A stretch of 29,560 nt of DNA, taken from UA16 sp905478895 (lineage in GTDB: Bacteria; Bacteroidota; Bacteroidia; Flavobacteriales_D; Sanyastnellaceae). Shown here piece by piece: positions 1 through 7,035 of the stretch. Within the stretch, counting starts at the first letter, position 1; each line of letters starts with the position of its first letter. The position numbers were made by a program, and so were the translations under genes. The notes below the pieces were generated by a model. That model was not told the DNA's origin. It did no database searches and was given only the letters and a program-made list of their open reading frames with translations. The stretch covers positions 1-29,560 of the forward strand of contig CALSQO010000004.1 of the NCBI GenBank assembly GCA_943788495.1. The letters run 5' to 3'.

Positions 1-1011
1 GGAGGCTATTTGCAGGCAAACTGGTCCATTTATCAGGCCAAAAGGCGCTTGACGGAACTTTCACGATCTGCCGGTGTGACGGTTCTGTTTTTTGATGGGA
101 GAGGCGGGCCACCCGCGCGTGGAGGCGGAAATACCCATCGCTTCTATGCTTCGTTGGGGTCAGACGTCGAAAACACCGAGATCCAAACAACGATTCAGGG
201 CCAGACGATCAGCTCCAATTTTGGCATCCCCAAATCTGCGGGCTTCAATTTGGAATTGCTTCTGACCGCCGGTTTGCAAAGTCGCCTCTTTGAAGATGCC
301 CAGACTGAATTGTCAAGCACACAATCGGATTTAATGCAGGAGCTGGGGCAATTGAGTTATGAGCATTATGCGAAACTAAAAGCGCATGAGCAATTCATGC
401 CTTACCTATCGACCTGGGGAACGCTGAAGTATTACGGTGAAACAAACATTGGGAGCCGTCCAACGAGTCGGGCCAAAAAAGGGGAACTGACGTTTGGCGA
501 TTTGCGGGCCATCCCATTTGTGGGGTCATGGACCCAGTTGAAACAAAATGTTCCAGGATTTTTCGGGCTTGGTCAGGCTTTGGCTCATTTGGATTCACTC
601 GGGCGATTGGGCGAAGCGTCTGATTTGTATGCGCAAAACTCCTTTTTCAGGGCATTGGTGGAGAATAGCATGCAGAGCATGGTCAAGAGCGACTTCAGGC
701 TTACGGCACACCTGGAGCACGATGCTCAATTTGGAGGAATCTGGCAGTTGATCCATGAGGAATACAAACGCACAAAGCACTATTTGCTCCAAATTACAGG
801 GCAATCTGAATTGATGGAGCGCAACCCACATATTCGAGAAAGCATCGCACTGCGTGATGGCATCATCCGTCCTTTGTTGGTCATTCAACATTTCGCCTTG
901 GGAGAGATTGAAAGGGGACAAAGCAATGGCGGTTGGGACCAAGACGTGTTGAAACGCTTGGTGATTCGATCGATGTTTGGCATCATTAACGCGAGCCGCA
1001 ACGCAGTCTAG
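1..1011 (+). CDS. ppc: Phosphoenolpyruvate carboxylase, C-terminal part (5' end outside window)
   Basis: This is the C-terminal third or so of PEP carboxylase, which makes oxaloacetate from PEP and bicarbonate to refill the TCA cycle in the cytoplasm. The frame is open from base 1, where the codons read GGYLQANW, matching the family segment before the active-site loop; the TTG at 10 is therefore an internal Leu and not a start. The visible part contains the Arg/Gly-rich loop DGRGGPPARGGG, the TIQGQTISSNFG segment, an ENSMQSMVKSD helix corresponding to the conserved 'LAKAD' region, and the ITGQSELMERNP and SIALRDGIIRPL stretches. It ends RNAV where many bacterial enzymes end RNTG. Family knowledge: these elements form the PEP and bicarbonate site. 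The loop begins FFDGRGG rather than the FHGRGG seen in E. coli. A hairpin terminator follows the TAG stop. Confidence 0.93.
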   Translation, partial: GGYLQANWSIYQAKRRLTELSRSAGVTVLFFDGRGGPPARGGGNTHRFYASLGSDVENTEIQTTIQGQTISSNFGIPKSAGFNLELLLTAGLQSRLFEDAQTELSSTQSDLMQELGQLSYEHYAKLKAHEQFMPYLSTWGTLKYYGETNIGSRPTSRAKKGELTFGDLRAIPFVGSWTQLKQNVPGFFGLGQALAHLDSLGRLGEASDLYAQNSFFRALVENSMQSMVKSDFRLTAHLEHDAQFGGIWQLIHEEYKRTKHYLLQITGQSELMERNPHIRESIALRDGIIRPLLVIQHFALGEIERGQSNGGWDQDVLKRLVIRSMFGIINASRNAV

Positions 1012-1047
1012 TGCTAAAATGTCCGTATCGGAAGTGATGGCATAAAA

Positions 1048-1071
1048 AAGGCGGGCCAAATGGCCCGCCTT
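1048..1071. terminator. Bidirectional rho-independent terminator between ppc and the S46 peptidase gene
   Basis: A perfect 10-bp inverted repeat (AAGGCGGGCC / GGCCCGCCTT) with a 4-base loop is followed by CTTTTG on the plus strand and by a run of Ts on the minus strand (plus-strand A-run at 1044-1049). It lies between two convergent stop codons, so it can end both transcripts. Confidence 0.88.
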
Positions 1072-1092
1072 CTTTTGTCAGTATCCGTGTGG

Positions 1093-3252
1093 TTAACGGA
1101 GGCCTTTGACCAAGTCCATTTCGTTGATCAAATTGTCGGCACCAGCAAACTTGTCCAAGATCCAGAGGACATAACGAATGTCCACAGAGATGGTGCGTTG
1201 CAATTCATCTTCAAAAGCGATGTCTCCACTCATGGCCTCCCAGTTGCCGTCAAAAGCGCAGCCGATGAGGTCGCCATTGGCATCCATGACGGGCGAACCT
1301 GAGTTGCCACCCGTGATGTCCGTACCGTGGATGAAGCATACGACTAATTCGCCAGACGCATCCGCATACGGACCAAAGTCACGGCTGCGAATCAAGTCAT
1401 CTAAGGCATCGGGGACGACGAATTCAGGGTTCGTGTTGTCCTTTTTCTCCAAAACGCCGTTTGCAGTAGTGATAAAGTCATAGTTGACTGCATCAGCCGC
1501 CTTGTATGGCGCTACAGCACCGTAGGTGAGACGCATGGTGCTATTGGCGTCCGGTGCAATGGCACGATCAGCGTCCATTTCACGGAGCCCCTTCACAAAG
1601 AGGCGGTAGCCGCGGTTGAACTTCGCTTCAGCGGGATTGGCCATCCCTGCGAAATACGTCTGGATCGCACTGTTGCCAACAATGATGGCCAAATCCTTGT
1701 CCATCACCTTCTGGGACGGATTGGCAATGAAATTCGCGCATCGATCTGCATCAACCAAAAAGCTCTTCGCGTACATTTTGTCCGCATAGCGACCGAAATC
1801 ATCCTTGTATTTGTCCGCAACCGTTGCGAAGAAGGAGGGGTGGTACGCAGGGTCGATATCATCGCGAAATTTGGTCATTAAATTGACGAACAAATCTCGG
1901 TCAGTGGCTTGATCGTATTCACGGAAATGTCCCTGGATGTAGTTGGTCATCGCGGCTTGCGTCCCGGCAACTTCCTCAGGGTCTTCACTGAATAGGCCGG
2001 CGGCCATTCGGTAAAAACGGAATGCAAATAATGAAATGTCGCAGCCGATGAGCCCGGCCTCGAGGGCATAGACTTTTCCGCGCACGGAGGCATCGGTTTC
2101 ATCGTAATAGGTGCTGATCATATCGAGCGTCCCCTCGAACTCTTTCGCTCGTTCCGGGGTCTCCGTCATCCACGTTCGAAAACGGCTTTCAAGCTGCTGT
2201 TTTTGGGTTTGAACATCCAATCGCTTAAGTCCTTTGGATTGGCCAATGTAGTACTTCCAATAATTAGCGGTTTGTGCGTATTTCGCCGCGTATTGAATCC
2301 GAACGGCCGGATCGGCATCCATGTGCTTCTTCATGGTTTTGAGCTTCATGTCACGAACTTCCACCACCGATGGGTTATAAAGGTCCAACGCTTGTTCGAT
2401 GCCCCAGCTGCTCAGAAACCGATCGGTGCTTCCGGGGTAGCCCATGACCATGGTGAAGTCGTCTTCCGAGACACCATCCATGGAAATGCGCAGGTGGCGC
2501 TTCGGCTGGAATGGAACATTGGATTCGCTGTAATCGGCTGGCTCATTTTCTTCATTCGCATAAATCCGCAGCATGGAGAAGTCTCCTGTGTGCCTCGGCC
2601 ACATCCAGTTGTCTGTGTCACCTCCGTATTTCCCGACGCTTTCGGGTGGAGCAGCCACGAGGCGAATGTCCCGGTACGTTTTATACTCAAACATGTAGAA
2701 TTCGTTGCCGTAATAAAAACTCTTCAAATCGAGTTCTTTATTGCCTTCTGGATTCATTTCGGCCATCAGTGCTTTGCGTGCCTCTCCGATGGCGGCATCG
2801 CGCTCATCTTCGGTCATTTCGTTGGTGACATCAGCGAGCATTCGCTCAGTAACATCGTCAATGCGCACCAAAAAGCTGATGACAAAATTGTCGATGTTCA
2901 TTTCCTGGTCGAATGCCTTGGCAAAGAATCCGTCCGTTAAATAATCATTTTCGGTTGAACTGAATCCTTGGATTGCATCATATGCGCAGTGGTGATTCGT
3001 CAAAACTAACCCCTGAGAAGAAATGACCTCGCCTGTGCAGGAACCGCCATTGAGTCGGACAATTGCATCCTTCAAAGAGGCATTGTTGATGTCGTAAATT
3101 TCTTCTGCTGTGAGGTTCAATCCCATGCCTTGCATTTCAGCCATGGTGATTCGATTGAGCATGTTGACGATCCACATGCCTTCATCGGCTTGTGTTTTCA
3201 ATCCTGGAAGCATCATGCTAACAGCCAGGAGTATGAGTGTGATTTTTTTCAT
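1093..3252 (-). CDS. S46 family dipeptidyl-peptidase, DPP7 type
   Basis: A secreted serine peptidase that removes dipeptides from the N-termini of oligopeptides, 719 residues, the usual S46 length. Residues 1-22 are a Sec signal peptide (Lys-Lys, hydrophobic core, TQA cleavage site), so it should act in the periplasm. Visible catalytic parts are TNHHCAY (His87/88), the GGDTDNWMWPRHTGDF stretch holding the Asp region, and GGNSGSP with Ser651. Eighteen residues after that Ser, Gly669 stands in FDGNWE; in DPP11 an Arg at the matching place selects Asp/Glu at P1, so Gly points to the DPP7 type with broad, mainly hydrophobic P1 preference. Start chosen because the signal peptide begins there. It follows the DUF6438 lipoprotein gene by 15 bp and is the last gene of the minus-strand string. 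DPP7 versus another S46 subtype is inferred from this one residue and overall similarity. Confidence 0.92.
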   Translation of the reverse strand: MKKITLILLAVSMMLPGLKTQADEGMWIVNMLNRITMAEMQGMGLNLTAEEIYDINNASLKDAIVRLNGGSCTGEVISSQGLVLTNHHCAYDAIQGFSSTENDYLTDGFFAKAFDQEMNIDNFVISFLVRIDDVTERMLADVTNEMTEDERDAAIGEARKALMAEMNPEGNKELDLKSFYYGNEFYMFEYKTYRDIRLVAAPPESVGKYGGDTDNWMWPRHTGDFSMLRIYANEENEPADYSESNVPFQPKRHLRISMDGVSEDDFTMVMGYPGSTDRFLSSWGIEQALDLYNPSVVEVRDMKLKTMKKHMDADPAVRIQYAAKYAQTANYWKYYIGQSKGLKRLDVQTQKQQLESRFRTWMTETPERAKEFEGTLDMISTYYDETDASVRGKVYALEAGLIGCDISLFAFRFYRMAAGLFSEDPEEVAGTQAAMTNYIQGHFREYDQATDRDLFVNLMTKFRDDIDPAYHPSFFATVADKYKDDFGRYADKMYAKSFLVDADRCANFIANPSQKVMDKDLAIIVGNSAIQTYFAGMANPAEAKFNRGYRLFVKGLREMDADRAIAPDANSTMRLTYGAVAPYKAADAVNYDFITTANGVLEKKDNTNPEFVVPDALDDLIRSRDFGPYADASGELVVCFIHGTDITGGNSGSPVMDANGDLIGCAFDGNWEAMSGDIAFEDELQRTISVDIRYVLWILDKFAGADNLINEMDLVKGLR

Positions 3253-3267
3253 GTTATCGATTTGGTT

Positions 3268-3795
3268 TCATTCAATTGCAGCCCAGTTGGTTTCGTCTAA
3301 GACGGTTTGAAGGGCGGTGTAGAGGTTGTTCAGGTCGGGTCCTCCATAGCGTACTTTCACCCGCTTGCCATTGACTTCGGTAATGGTTGCAGGTAAATCA
3401 GTAACACGCGGATTGTCGTATTCACTTTGCAGTGATGCATAATTAGCGGCTTCGGCAGCAGCGTGAATTGCTTGCGCGTGCTGCGCGGCTTGTCCTGGAG
3501 AAAGTTGTCCGGAATAATGACCGAGTTCCAATGAGGCGAGCGGGCCATCAGAGAATGGTCGAATCAAGTGGAGCGTCAATGAGTTGTCCTCCTTCCAATT
3601 GAATTTAAAGGCAGGGCATCGGCCAAAGCATGCCGTCTTTTCGAAGCAAATGGGCGCGTGAATGACTTCCGTCTTCATTTGACTTTCGCCATTGCCCGCC
3701 ATTGCGTTGTCCAGGGACTTTTGGATTCGATAGCTGACACAACTGGTCGAGCTGATAAGCACCAAAAACAGCAGTACAATGGGAGTCAACTTCAT
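3268..3795 (-). CDS. DUF6438-like lipoprotein
   Basis: A 175-residue probable lipoprotein. The N-terminus is a short hydrophobic signal ending ISSTSC, giving a lipobox-like Cys19. The body carries the ACFGRCPAFKF motif (Cys-Phe-Gly-x-Cys-Pro) that I associate with DUF6438 proteins, then a DLPATITEVNGKRVKVRYGG segment and a final helix, also as in that family. Its function is not known; the paired cysteines could form a disulfide. Its ATG overlaps the stop of yidC (ATGA), so it is translationally coupled to YidC, and the S46 peptidase gene follows after 15 bp. Nothing in the sequence ties it mechanistically to either neighbour. Family assignment is from memory of the motif. Confidence 0.8.
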   Translation of the reverse strand: MKLTPIVLLFLVLISSTSCVSYRIQKSLDNAMAGNGESQMKTEVIHAPICFEKTACFGRCPAFKFNWKEDNSLTLHLIRPFSDGPLASLELGHYSGQLSPGQAAQHAQAIHAAAEAANYASLQSEYDNPRVTDLPATITEVNGKRVKVRYGGPDLNNLYTALQTVLDETNWAAIE

Positions 3796-5678
3796 TTCTT
3801 TCGGCCTTTCTTGGCTTCCTTGATGTCCTTGGTTTTGGCCAATTGTTCTTTTTGCATTTGCTCGAGACGCTCCTGGAATCCAGACTTCTTCTTGGGCTTG
3901 GCCTTGTTCTCCTCAATCTTCGCTCGAATTTTATCTTCATCGATCAGGAATGCCTTGATGGCCAGCATTTGGCCCATGCTGATGATGTTCGCTGCGAGAT
4001 AATAAAGGCTCAAACCAGATGCGAATCGATTGAAGAAGAAGAGCATCATGAAAGGAAACATCTGCTGGATGACCTTCATGTTTGGCATGCCTGGTTGCTG
4101 CGGTTGTGGCGGTTGGTTCGCCATCGTCATGCGCATATAGAAGAATGTGGAGGCCGCCATGAGTATGGTGAATCCGCTTACGTGAGCACCGTAAAAGGGT
4201 ATGCTAAAGGGGAGATCCAATATGCTGTCAAAGGCTCCGAGGTCATCGGCCCACAGAAAGGATTGTCCTCGCATGTCAATGTTGGCTGGAAAGAACCGGA
4301 ACATCGCATAGAGAATGGGCATTTGCAGCAATCCGGGCAGACAACCTGCCAGTGGATTGACACCGGTTTGGCGGTAAAGTGCCATGGTGGCCTGTTGTTT
4401 GCCCATGGCATCATCTCCATGCTTCTCGGTAAGTGCATCAATTTCAGGTCGGAGCACGCGCATTTTGGCGGAGGACATGAAGTTTTTCCACGTAATCGGG
4501 CTCAGGGCCAATTTGATGATCAAGGTGATGATCAGGATAATGATTCCGGCGGAAACGAAATACTGGCTCAAGAGCTGGTAGAGCGGCAGGATAGCATTTC
4601 GATTTACCCATCCAAAAATCCACCATCCGTAATCGATGATGCGATCAACTTCCGTCCAACCCGTGGCAACCAGAGCGTCTTGTTCATTGGGGCCGAAATA
4701 AAAATTCAACGTTGCACCGGATTGCCCGCCCAATTCGGTGGCTTCAAAAGGCAAAAGGGCGGCAAAATGCATCGTAACCGTAGAATCTTCTTCGGGCACG
4801 GTTGTCGTAAGCTTAGAGCCTGTTAAAAACCCTTCAGGGGTAGAGACGATGGCCGAAAAGAAGTTTTGTTTGAACGCAATCCACTCAAGTGATGTTTCGG
4901 CTTCAAATTCATCTGCACGACCGTCATTTAGGTAATATCGACCTTGGTCATTTTCCTTGTAATAGATGCTGCTGTGCTGCCGTTCCCATTCCAGTCCTTT
5001 TTCGTTCGTCACACCTTGTGCGGTCCATGCAAGGGCAAATTCGTCCCCGAGGCCGTATCCAAAGCCTTCGAAACTTAAGTCAGAATCCAAGCGATTGCCA
5101 ATAAGGGTATGTTGCCAACGGATGGATTTGCCAGCGCCGTTGGATGAAACCAGTACCAATGCGTCGTTTGTTTGCCTCTCCACTTCGAAGTGGAATTCGC
5201 TTAGTGAGAGCGGACGATTGACTTCGTTAAAATCGAACAATACGCTTACTTCGCTCTGGTCTGGCTCCCACAAAGTGACAGGTTCCTCCGTTCCATATCG
5301 GTTGTACTTTGGAAGCAGAGCAATGTAGGGTGTGCCTCCTCGGCTGGTGAATTGAACGGTTAAGTCCTCATTGCCTAATTCGAATGTTTGGTCTTGGCCA
5401 ACTGCAGCCATGGCCAACGAACCGAATCGCTGTTCCAACTTGGGATCCATTGCCGCGGTGTCTGCCGCTGACGGGGCCGAGGCCTCTTCTTGACGCAGCG
5501 TGGCTTGAAATGCTTCTTCTTCCACCTGCAGCAAGCTGTCTTTTCGTGCTTCTTCTACAAGCCGTTCTTGTTCAGCAATGGCCGCATTTCGTTCTTCCTC
5601 AGAAGGGGTGGAATACCAGATGTACCCGACATACAGGACCACCATCAAGATGATTCCGGTGATTTGATTTTTATCCAT
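3792..5678 (-). CDS. yidC: Membrane protein insertase YidC (Oxa1 family)
   Basis: Inner-membrane insertase that helps nascent proteins enter and fold in the membrane, alone or with SecYEG. 628 residues with the Gram-negative layout: TM1 at about 6-22, a charged linker, a large periplasmic beta domain (about 95-340), then the conserved core with TM segments at about 365-393, 445-463, 500-516 and 538-575. Conserved segments GVNPLAGCLPGLLQMPI and FMMLFFFNRFASGLSLYY are clear. Lys389 (LIIKLALSPIT) occupies the position of the E. coli groove Arg366, a conservative swap that keeps the positive charge. The tail (580-628) is rich in Lys and probably binds ribosomes. The gene starts 59 bp after the KdsC-like gene and overlaps the next gene by ATGA. 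Length and motifs are normal for Bacteroidota. Confidence 0.97.
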   Translation of the reverse strand: MDKNQITGIILMVVLYVGYIWYSTPSEEERNAAIAEQERLVEEARKDSLLQVEEEAFQATLRQEEASAPSAADTAAMDPKLEQRFGSLAMAAVGQDQTFELGNEDLTVQFTSRGGTPYIALLPKYNRYGTEEPVTLWEPDQSEVSVLFDFNEVNRPLSLSEFHFEVERQTNDALVLVSSNGAGKSIRWQHTLIGNRLDSDLSFEGFGYGLGDEFALAWTAQGVTNEKGLEWERQHSSIYYKENDQGRYYLNDGRADEFEAETSLEWIAFKQNFFSAIVSTPEGFLTGSKLTTTVPEEDSTVTMHFAALLPFEATELGGQSGATLNFYFGPNEQDALVATGWTEVDRIIDYGWWIFGWVNRNAILPLYQLLSQYFVSAGIIILIITLIIKLALSPITWKNFMSSAKMRVLRPEIDALTEKHGDDAMGKQQATMALYRQTGVNPLAGCLPGLLQMPILYAMFRFFPANIDMRGQSFLWADDLGAFDSILDLPFSIPFYGAHVSGFTILMAASTFFYMRMTMANQPPQPQQPGMPNMKVIQQMFPFMMLFFFNRFASGLSLYYLAANIISMGQMLAIKAFLIDEDKIRAKIEENKAKPKKKSGFQERLEQMQKEQLAKTKDIKEAKKGRKK

Positions 5679-5737
5679 AAGCGAGGGTGAAGATAAGGGG
5701 ATTCAAATGGAAGTGAATGGGATTGTGGATGGAGTGT

Positions 5738-6259
5738 TTACCATTGTTCATGCCCAGGTGCAAGCCAAAGACCGTGATGCTTCATGTAGGATTCCACTAC
5801 GTCTCGAACGCAGCCTTTTCCGCCACCTTTGGGGCTGATATAGTGACAAGCTTCCATCACTTCCGTTGCGGCGTCTGCCGGACAGCAGGAGAGACCGACG
5901 CTCCGGAGGACAGGCAAATCAGGCAAGTCGTCTCCCATGTAGACTACTTCTTCCAAGGAAAGATTCATTCGCTCGCAAATGCCATGCAACACTTCCATTT
6001 TGCTGTGGCTTCCCATGTGCACCTCCTGAACTCCGAGGTACCGCATTCGTGTGCCGACACTTTCCTCTTTTCCGCCGCTGATGAGTGCAATATCAATGTT
6101 TTGTTTTCGTGCCCATTGCACGGCGAAACCATCCCTGGCATTGGCCGAACGTAGCATGTGCCCTTCGGTTGTGATGATGATTTGTCCATCAGTGAAGACC
6201 CCATCGTAGTCAAAGGCGAGCAATTTGATGGGTTGGAGTTGTTCCGGGGAGAGGGTCAT
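5738..6259 (-). CDS. KdsC/YrbI-like HAD phosphatase
   Basis: A 173-residue cap-less HAD-superfamily phosphatase like KDO-8-phosphate phosphatase, which dephosphorylates KDO-8-P in lipopolysaccharide core synthesis. Motif I is DYDGVFTDG (nucleophile Asp and acid/base Asp), motif II is in ALISGG, a Lys lies in GSHSKMEVL, and motif IV is GDDLPDLPVL. The GGGKGCVRDVVE tail is also typical of the family. I start it at the ATG at 6259 because that Met comes just before motif I and overlaps the upstream stop as ATGA; the frame is open for 87 more codons upstream, but that stretch lies over the neighbouring gene and has no protein-like character. KDO-8-P as substrate is an inference; some relatives have other sugar phosphates or unknown substrates. 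Confidence 0.88.
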   Translation of the reverse strand: MTLSPEQLQPIKLLAFDYDGVFTDGQIIITTEGHMLRSANARDGFAVQWARKQNIDIALISGGKEESVGTRMRYLGVQEVHMGSHSKMEVLHGICERMNLSLEEVVYMGDDLPDLPVLRSVGLSCCPADAATEVMEACHYISPKGGGKGCVRDVVESYMKHHGLWLAPGHEQW

Positions 6260-7029
6260 GGCGTTGGTTGCTTGGGATCGATATGGAATGATTGAATGCT
6301 TGCGCTTAGCGCACGATAGACAGGCTGAAATTCGGGGTGCAGATCCAGCAATAATTGATGTGCATCGAGCACTGATATATCGTTGCGCATGGCGGGACCT
6401 GTCTGGTTTTTTTTGGAGGTTCCAGCAATCCCTTGCTCTACCACCCGCGCCGCAATGGGCCGAAACAAGTCCCATGACAGTGAGGCGCGCTGACAGAGTT
6501 CTTGTGCAATGGCGAAACAATGGTTTGTGAAATTGGCCGCGAATACAGCTGTTAAGTGCGCTGTTTGGCGCTCCGTTTCGTGGAGCTCGTGTATCTCCGA
6601 TGCGATGAGCTCGCCAAAGCTGAACATTTGATCGCGCACCTCAAGGCTGCACGAAAGAGCCATGGGATAGCTTGGAGCGGATTTGTCTTCCTCGTCAGCT
6701 ATGCTTTGAATGGGCCATAAAACTCCTCCCGGCCGGTTCGGATTGGGAAGGCATCCGCTGAAGTGGATCACCAATGGCCCTTCGGGCAACTGGTGGATGG
6801 TTTCAAGAACGGCATCATCTGACACGGCGACCAAGATGGCGTCAACATGTCCCGGAATTTTACCTGCATCCGATAAAAGCAATGCGTTTTCATCTGCGAA
6901 ACCAGCGGGTAAAATGGCGGAGCGATTGCAGAAAGCAAGGATTTGAATTCCTCGCTTTTGCCATGCCGTTCCGAGTGCCTTTGCGACGTTGCCTTTTCCA
7001 ATCAGTGCGACTGTTCGAATGCCATCCAT
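6256..7029 (-). CDS. Rossmann-like and DUF2520 domain protein
   Basis: A 257-residue cytoplasmic protein. The N-terminal half is a Rossmann fold: VALIGKGNVAKAL is the dinucleotide-binding turn, followed by AILVAVSDDAV and HFSGCLP. The C-terminal half, with a FAANFTNHCFAIA helix and a TGPAMRND segment, matches DUF2520, which structurally resembles the dimerisation domain of NAD(P)-dependent reductases such as ProC. The reaction is not established for this family. It starts 6 bp after ccmF and overlaps the KdsC-like gene by ATGA, so the two are probably made together; I recall the same pair side by side in other Bacteroidota, which hints at a shared pathway. Confidence 0.88.
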   Translation of the reverse strand: MDGIRTVALIGKGNVAKALGTAWQKRGIQILAFCNRSAILPAGFADENALLLSDAGKIPGHVDAILVAVSDDAVLETIHQLPEGPLVIHFSGCLPNPNRPGGVLWPIQSIADEEDKSAPSYPMALSCSLEVRDQMFSFGELIASEIHELHETERQTAHLTAVFAANFTNHCFAIAQELCQRASLSWDLFRPIAARVVEQGIAGTSKKNQTGPAMRNDISVLDAHQLLLDLHPEFQPVYRALSASIQSFHIDPKQPTP

Positions 7030-7035
7030 GCCTTT

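Noticed and set aside
2203..2940. Plus-strand open frame of 245 codons opposite the S46 peptidase
   Set aside because: Antisense shadow of a conserved gene with no domain or promoter of its own.
3843..4826. Long plus-strand open frame of 327 codons opposite yidC
   Set aside because: It lies wholly antisense to the well-conserved yidC, is rich in His, Arg and Gln as expected of a shadow frame, and has no recognisable domain.
6260..6520. 87-codon upstream extension of the KdsC-like frame
   Set aside because: It overlaps the DUF2520 coding sequence in another frame, and the ATG at 6259 with the ATGA overlap precedes the HAD motif directly.
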